From Saccharopolyspora ipomoeae (GTDB lineage Bacteria > Actinomycetota > Actinomycetes > Mycobacteriales > Pseudonocardiaceae), in contig NZ_JASAOF010000002.1 in the NCBI RefSeq assembly GCF_029952525.1, positions 186,001 to 250,000 on the forward strand: a stretch of DNA of 64,000 bases. The letters are read 5' to 3'. How positions within the stretch are numbered: position 1 is the stretch's first letter; each line of letters opens with the position of its first letter. The position numbers and the translations under genes were made by a program. The notes under the pieces are model-generated. The model did not search any database, was not told where the DNA came from, and saw nothing but the letters and a program-made list of their open reading frames with translations. Below are positions 59,880 through 64,000 of the stretch, in pieces.

Positions 59880-62800
59880 ATGGCCGCCACGTGGCTGAAC
59901 TGGCCGGTGCTGCGACAGCTCACCGGCCCCGACCGGCTGGCCCGAGGCCCCGCCGCCCGGTCCCGGCGCACCGACGAGATGCGGGCGCGCACCAGCGACG
60001 CCGAGCACGTCACCCGCTCGGTGTGCCCGTACTGCGCGGTCGGCTGCGGCCAGCGGATCTACAGCTCCGGCGGCCACGTCACCCAGATCGAGGGCGACCC
60101 GGACTCGCCGATCAGCCGCGGCCGGCTGTGCCCCAAGGGCTCGGCCAGCCGCGAGCTGGTCACCTCACCGCTGCGCGAGACCCGGGTCCGCTACCGGCGC
60201 CCGCACGGCACCGAGTGGGAGGACCTCGACCTGGACACCGCGCTGGACATGATCGCCGACCGGGTGCTGGCCACCCGCCGGCAGACCTGGGAGGACGCCG
60301 ACGCCGACGGCAGACCGCTGCGGCGCACCATGGGCATCGCGAGCCTCGGAGGAGCGACCCTCGACAACGAGGAGAACTACCTCATGAAGAAGCTCTACAC
60401 CGCCCTCGGCGCGATCCAGGTCGAGAACCAGGCGCGCATTTGACACTCCTCCACGGTGCCCGGTCTGGGCGCCTCCTTCGGGCGCGGCGGCGCCACCACC
60501 TTCCAGCAGGACCTCGCCGAATCGGACTGCGTCCTCATCCAGGGCTCCAACATGGCCGAAGCCCACCCCGTCGGGTTCCAGTGGGTCGTGGAGGCCAAGG
60601 CGCGCGGCGCCACGATCATCCACGTCGACCCGCGCTACACCCGCACCTCGGCGCTGGCCGACCGCCACCTCGCGCTGCGCGCCGGGAGCGACATCGCCTT
60701 CCTCGGCGGTCTGATCAACCAGGTGCTGACCCGCGAGGCCCACTTCCACGACTACGTCGTGCACTACACCAACGCGGCGATGATCGTCGGCGAGGACTTC
60801 CGCGACACCGAGGACCTCGACGGCGTGTTCTCCGGCTTCGACCCGGAGGCGGGCAGCTACGACACCACCACCTGGCAGTACCGGGGCAGCCACGCCGTCC
60901 CGCCCGTCGGCGGGCACGGCACCGAGGAAGCGCCCAGCACCGCGCACGGCCGGGAGCGCCAGAGCAGCCGCCCCGAGCGCACCGGATCCGGCGGGCCCGT
61001 CTACCACGGGCGCCCCGACACCGACCCGACGCTGCAGCACCCGCGCTGCGTGTTCCAGCTGCTCAAGCGCCACTACGCCCGCTACACCCCGGATGTGGTG
61101 GAGGAGATCTGCGGCATCACGCAGGAGGAGTTCACCTGGGTCGCCGACCAGCTCATCGCCCACTCCGGCCGCGAGCGCACCTCGGCCATCGCCTACGCCG
61201 TGGGCTGGACACACCACACCGTCGGCGCGCAGTACATCCGCGCGGCCTCGATCCTGCAGCTGCTGCTGGGCAACGTCGGACGCCCCGGCGGCGGCATCCT
61301 CGCGCTGCGCGGCCACGCCAGCATCCAGGGCTCCACCGACATCCCGACCCTGTTCAACCTGCTGCCCGGCTACCTCCCGATGCCGCACGCCCACGCCGAC
61401 ACGGATCTGGAAGCGTTCGTCGCCGACGACGAGCGCGCCTGCGGCTACTGGGCCAACATCCGCTCCTACCTGGTCAGCATGCTCAAGGCCTGGTGGGGCG
61501 AGCACGCCACGGCCGACAACGACTTCTGCTTCGACCGGCTGCCTCGGCTCACCGGCGACCACGGCACCTTCCAGACCGTCCTCGACCAGATCGAGGGCCG
61601 CTGCCGGGGCTACTTCGTCATCGGCGAGAACCCCGCGGTCGGCACCGCCAACGCCCGCCAGCAGCGGATGGGGCTGGCCAACCTCGACTGGCTGGTGGTG
61701 CGCGACCTCAACATGATCGAGACCGCCACCTTCTGGAAGGACGGCCCCGAGATCGAAACCGGCGAGAGGCGCACCGCCGACATCGGCACCGAGGTGTTCT
61801 TCCTGCCCGCCGCCGCCCACACCGAGAAGGACGGCACCTTCACCAACACCCAGCGGCTCCTGCAGTGGCACCACAAGGCCGTCGAACCCACCGGTGACCA
61901 GCGCAGCGACCTGTGGTTCTTCTACCACCTGGGCCGCCGCATCCGGGACAAGCTCACCGCCGACAGCGAACGCGACCGCGCGGTGCTGGAGCTGACCTGG
62001 GACTACCCGACCCACGGCGAGATCGGCGAACCCAGCGCCGAGGCCGTGCTCGCCGAGATCAACGGCTTCGACGCCGACGGCCGGCCGCTGTCGGCCTACC
62101 CGCAGCTGCGCGCCGACGGCAGCACCTCCTGCGGCTGCTGGATCTACTGCGGCGTCACCGCCGACGGCGTGAACCAGTCCGCCCGCAGGAAACCCCGCGA
62201 CCAGCAGAGCCGGGTGGCGCCCGAGTGGGGATGGGCGTGGCCGGCCAACCGCCGCATCCTCTACAACCGCGCCTCCGCCGACCCGGACGGCCACCCGTGG
62301 AGCGAGCGCAAGGCCTACGTGTGGTGGGACGCCGAGCGCGGCGAGTGGACCGGCCACGACGTCCCCGACTTCGACCGCACCAAGCGCCCCGACCACCGGC
62401 CCGCCGCCGACTCGGTCGGACCGGAGGGCATCGCCGGCACCGAGCCGTTCATCATGCAGAGCGACGGGCGCGGTTGGCTCTACGTGCCCGCCGGGCTGGT
62501 CGACGGCCCGTTCCCCGCGCACTACGAACCGCAGGAATCCCCGGTCGCCAACCGCCTGCACCCGCACCAGCAGCGCAACCCCGCGCGCCAGATCCACTCC
62601 CGCCCGGAGAACCGCTACCAGCCCAGCGGCACCGAACCCGGCAGCGACGTGTTCCCGCACGTGTTCACCACGTTCCGGCTCACCGAGCACCACACCGCGG
62701 GCGGCATGAGCCGATGGCTGCGGCACCTCTCCGAGCTCGCCCCGGCGATGTTCCTGGAGGTCTCCCCGCAGCTGGCCGCCGAAGCGGGCCTGACCCACGG

Positions 62801-63155
62801 CGACTGGGCCACCGTGATCACCGCCCGCAGCGCCATCGAGGGCCGCGTCCTGGTGACCGAGCGGCTCCGGCCGCTGCGCATCGGCGGGCGCGCCCTGCAC
62901 CAGATCGGCGTCCCCTGGCACTGGGGACCCAACGGCCTGACCACCGGCGACGCCGCCAACGAGCTCATCGGCGTGGCGCTGGACCCCAACGTGCACATCA
63001 TGGAGACCAAGGCCGGGACCTGCGACATCCGGCCGGGCCGCCGTCCGCGTGATGCCGCGCTGCAGCGCCTGGTCGCCGAGTACCGCGACCGCGCGGGCAT
63101 CACCGAGCGCACCGGCACCGAGCACGCCGACGATCCCCGACTCGAAGGAGGCTGA
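59880..63155 (+). CDS. fdhA: selenocysteine-containing formate dehydrogenase alpha subunit
   Basis: A 1091-residue molybdopterin enzyme oxidising formate to CO2. The N-terminal 4Fe-4S cluster uses Cys49, Cys52, Cys56 (CPYCAVGCGQ) and Cys84 (GRLCPKG). An in-frame TGA at 60441-60443 lies in VENQARI-TGA-HSSTVPGLG, exactly where Sec or Cys ligates molybdenum in FdnG/FdoG-type enzymes, giving Sec188. A SECIS hairpin follows at once, and the frame stays open for another 900 codons. Annotators may wrongly split it at the TGA. No Tat signal is visible, so it should be cytoplasmic. The beta subunit gene follows 3 nt after its stop; selA and selB are 6-9 kb upstream. Confidence 0.95.
60441..60473 (+). 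promoter_or_regulatory. Sec UGA codon and bacterial SECIS element
   Basis: After the TGA, GGTGCCC (60455-60461) and GGGCGCC (60467-60473) form a 7-bp stem with one G-U pair, capped by the pentaloop GGTCT (60462-60466). The GGUCU loop and the 11-nt distance from the TGA to the stem (18 nt to the loop) match the E. coli fdhF SECIS recognised by SelB. Confidence 0.9.
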
Positions 63156-63158
63156 CCG

Positions 63159-64000
63159 GTGAGCGCCCACCACCTGTCCGGACCGCTGGCCGACCCGGCC
63201 GCGGAGACCGGCTACCCGCCGCAACCCCGCGCCGGGTTCTTCACCGACACCAGCGTGTGCATCGGCTGCAAGGCCTGCGAGGTCGCCTGCAAGGAGTGGA
63301 ACCTGCTGCCCGAGGACGGCCTGGACCTGACCGCCACCTCCTTCGACAACACCGGCGCGCTCAGCGGCACCACGTGGCGCCACGTCGCCTTCGTCGAGCA
63401 GTCCGGCACCCCGGCCGAGCTGGGGATGCCGTCCTTCGGCGCGCCCGACGAGCAGCAGGTGCGCTGGCTGATGTCCTCCGACGTCTGCAAGCACTGCACC
63501 CACGCCGCGTGCCTCGACGTGTGCCCGACCGGTGCGCTGATCCGCACCGAGCACGGCACGGTGCTGGTGCAGGACGACGTGTGCAACGGCTGCGGCTACT
63601 GCGTCCCGGCCTGCCCCTACGGCGTCATCGACGTCCGGCCCGACACCGGGGGAGCGGCCAAGTGCACGCTGTGCCAGGACCGCCTGGGCGCCGGGCTGAT
63701 GCCGGCCTGCGCCACGGCCTGCCCGACCGAGTCGATACAGTACGGGCCCCTGGACGAGCTGCGGGAACGCGCCGCGCTGCGCGTCGAGGAGCTGCACGAG
63801 CGGGGCGTGACCAGCGCCCGCCTCTACGGCCACGAACCGACCGACGGCGTCGGGGGAGACGGCGCGTTCTTCCTGCTGCTCGATGACCCCGAGGTCTACG
63901 GCCTGCCGCCGGACCCGGTGGTGACCACCCGCGACCTGCCCTCGATGTGGCGGCACGCGGCGGCCGCCGCGATCACCGCCGCGGCCGTGATCGCCGGATC
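63159..64000 (+). CDS. fdhB: formate dehydrogenase beta (iron-sulfur) subunit, truncated by the window edge
   Basis: A ferredoxin-like electron-transfer subunit with four 4Fe-4S clusters. Cysteine groups are visible as CIGCKACEVACKEWN (Cys34, 37, 40, 44), CKHCTHAACLDVCP, CNGCGYCVPACPYG and CTLCQDR with CATACP. The start is GTG at 63159 with GAAGGAGG upstream. The last residues in view (AAAAAITAAAVIAG) look like the start of a C-terminal membrane anchor, as in FdnH/FdoH. A gamma subunit may follow beyond the window. Confidence 0.92.
   Translation, partial: MSAHHLSGPLADPAAETGYPPQPRAGFFTDTSVCIGCKACEVACKEWNLLPEDGLDLTATSFDNTGALSGTTWRHVAFVEQSGTPAELGMPSFGAPDEQQVRWLMSSDVCKHCTHAACLDVCPTGALIRTEHGTVLVQDDVCNGCGYCVPACPYGVIDVRPDTGGAAKCTLCQDRLGAGLMPACATACPTESIQYGPLDELRERAALRVEELHERGVTSARLYGHEPTDGVGGDGAFFLLLDDPEVYGLPPDPVVTTRDLPSMWRHAAAAAITAAAVIAG

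Noticed and set aside
58503-60077. A 524-residue AraC protein with a long N-terminal extension
   Set aside because: The extension would cover the whole DUF2000 gene on the other strand; the family start fits the ATG at 59348.
60441-60443. TGA in fdhA as a nonsense mutation or gene boundary
   Set aside because: Its position at the Mo ligand, the immediate SECIS hairpin and linked selA/selB make selenocysteine insertion far more likely.
60165-63956. A 1263-codon open frame antisense to fdhA and fdhB
   Set aside because: The plus strand has the diagnostic cysteine motifs, Sec site and SECIS. Long antisense frames arise from third-position GC bias; the antisense product has no recognisable domain.

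Overview
The window is very GC-rich and codes mostly with G or C at third positions. It has many GTG/TTG starts, FCD-type GntR regulators, DUF2000, Ku, an EphD-like fusion and an actinobacterial sulfur leader peptide. This points to an actinomycete, most likely a Pseudonocardiales genome of the Saccharopolyspora type. That placement is an inference from gene content and style; there is no rRNA or other marker here.

Layout. 1-9.1 kb: a tripartite tricarboxylate transporter operon (tctCBA with a GntR regulator), whose binding-protein gene carries an in-frame amber codon, diverges from an aconitase gene. A PDR-type reductase, a PNPOx-like protein and an AraC regulator follow. 9.2-13.1 kb: an alpha/beta hydrolase, a GntR gene with a clear operator, a 634-bp foldback element inserted in a palindromic repeat, and cupin, MarR and VOC genes. 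13.1-16.9 kb: a sulfonate/taurine-type ABC importer with a TauD-like dioxygenase, preceded by a 24-codon leader peptide of the cysteine-attenuator type. 17-20.3 kb: a dithiol-oxidase/methyltransferase fusion, an XRE regulator and methionine aminopeptidase pair sharing two perfect operators, and a zinc-finger protein. 20.4-29.1 kb: a dienelactone-hydrolase-like enzyme, a three-subunit molybdenum hydroxylase (cox type), an aminotransferase, an MFS carrier and a secreted CAP protein.

29.1-41.5 kb is an aromatic catabolism island. It holds a flavin monooxygenase, maleylacetate reductase, hydroxyquinol 1,2-dioxygenase, a DMSO-reductase-family molybdoenzyme, a MaoC/FAS1-like hydratase, both subunits of a 3-oxoadipate-type CoA transferase, a LysR regulator, an MHS carrier and a cyclase. 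Together these would convert a phenol or resorcinol-type compound through hydroxyquinol and maleylacetate to 3-oxoadipyl-CoA.

41.7-50.7 kb is mixed: RNA pseudouridine synthase, DHA2 drug exporter, a U32-like protein with an IclR regulator, UspA, an intracellular subtilase with a TTA codon, phytoene/squalene synthase and Ku. 50.8-53.8 kb holds selB and selA. 60-64 kb holds their probable client, a formate dehydrogenase alpha subunit with an in-frame TGA (Sec188) followed by a textbook bacterial SECIS hairpin, then the iron-sulfur beta subunit, which runs off the window. Between them lie an ephD-diiron protein-reductase operon and a second PDR/PNPOx/AraC set.

A family of about 75-bp palindromes occurs four times, next to gene 3' ends. 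Its loop is conserved and its stem differences are compensated. One copy has been split by the foldback element at a TA dinucleotide. I regard this as the most novel structure in the window.
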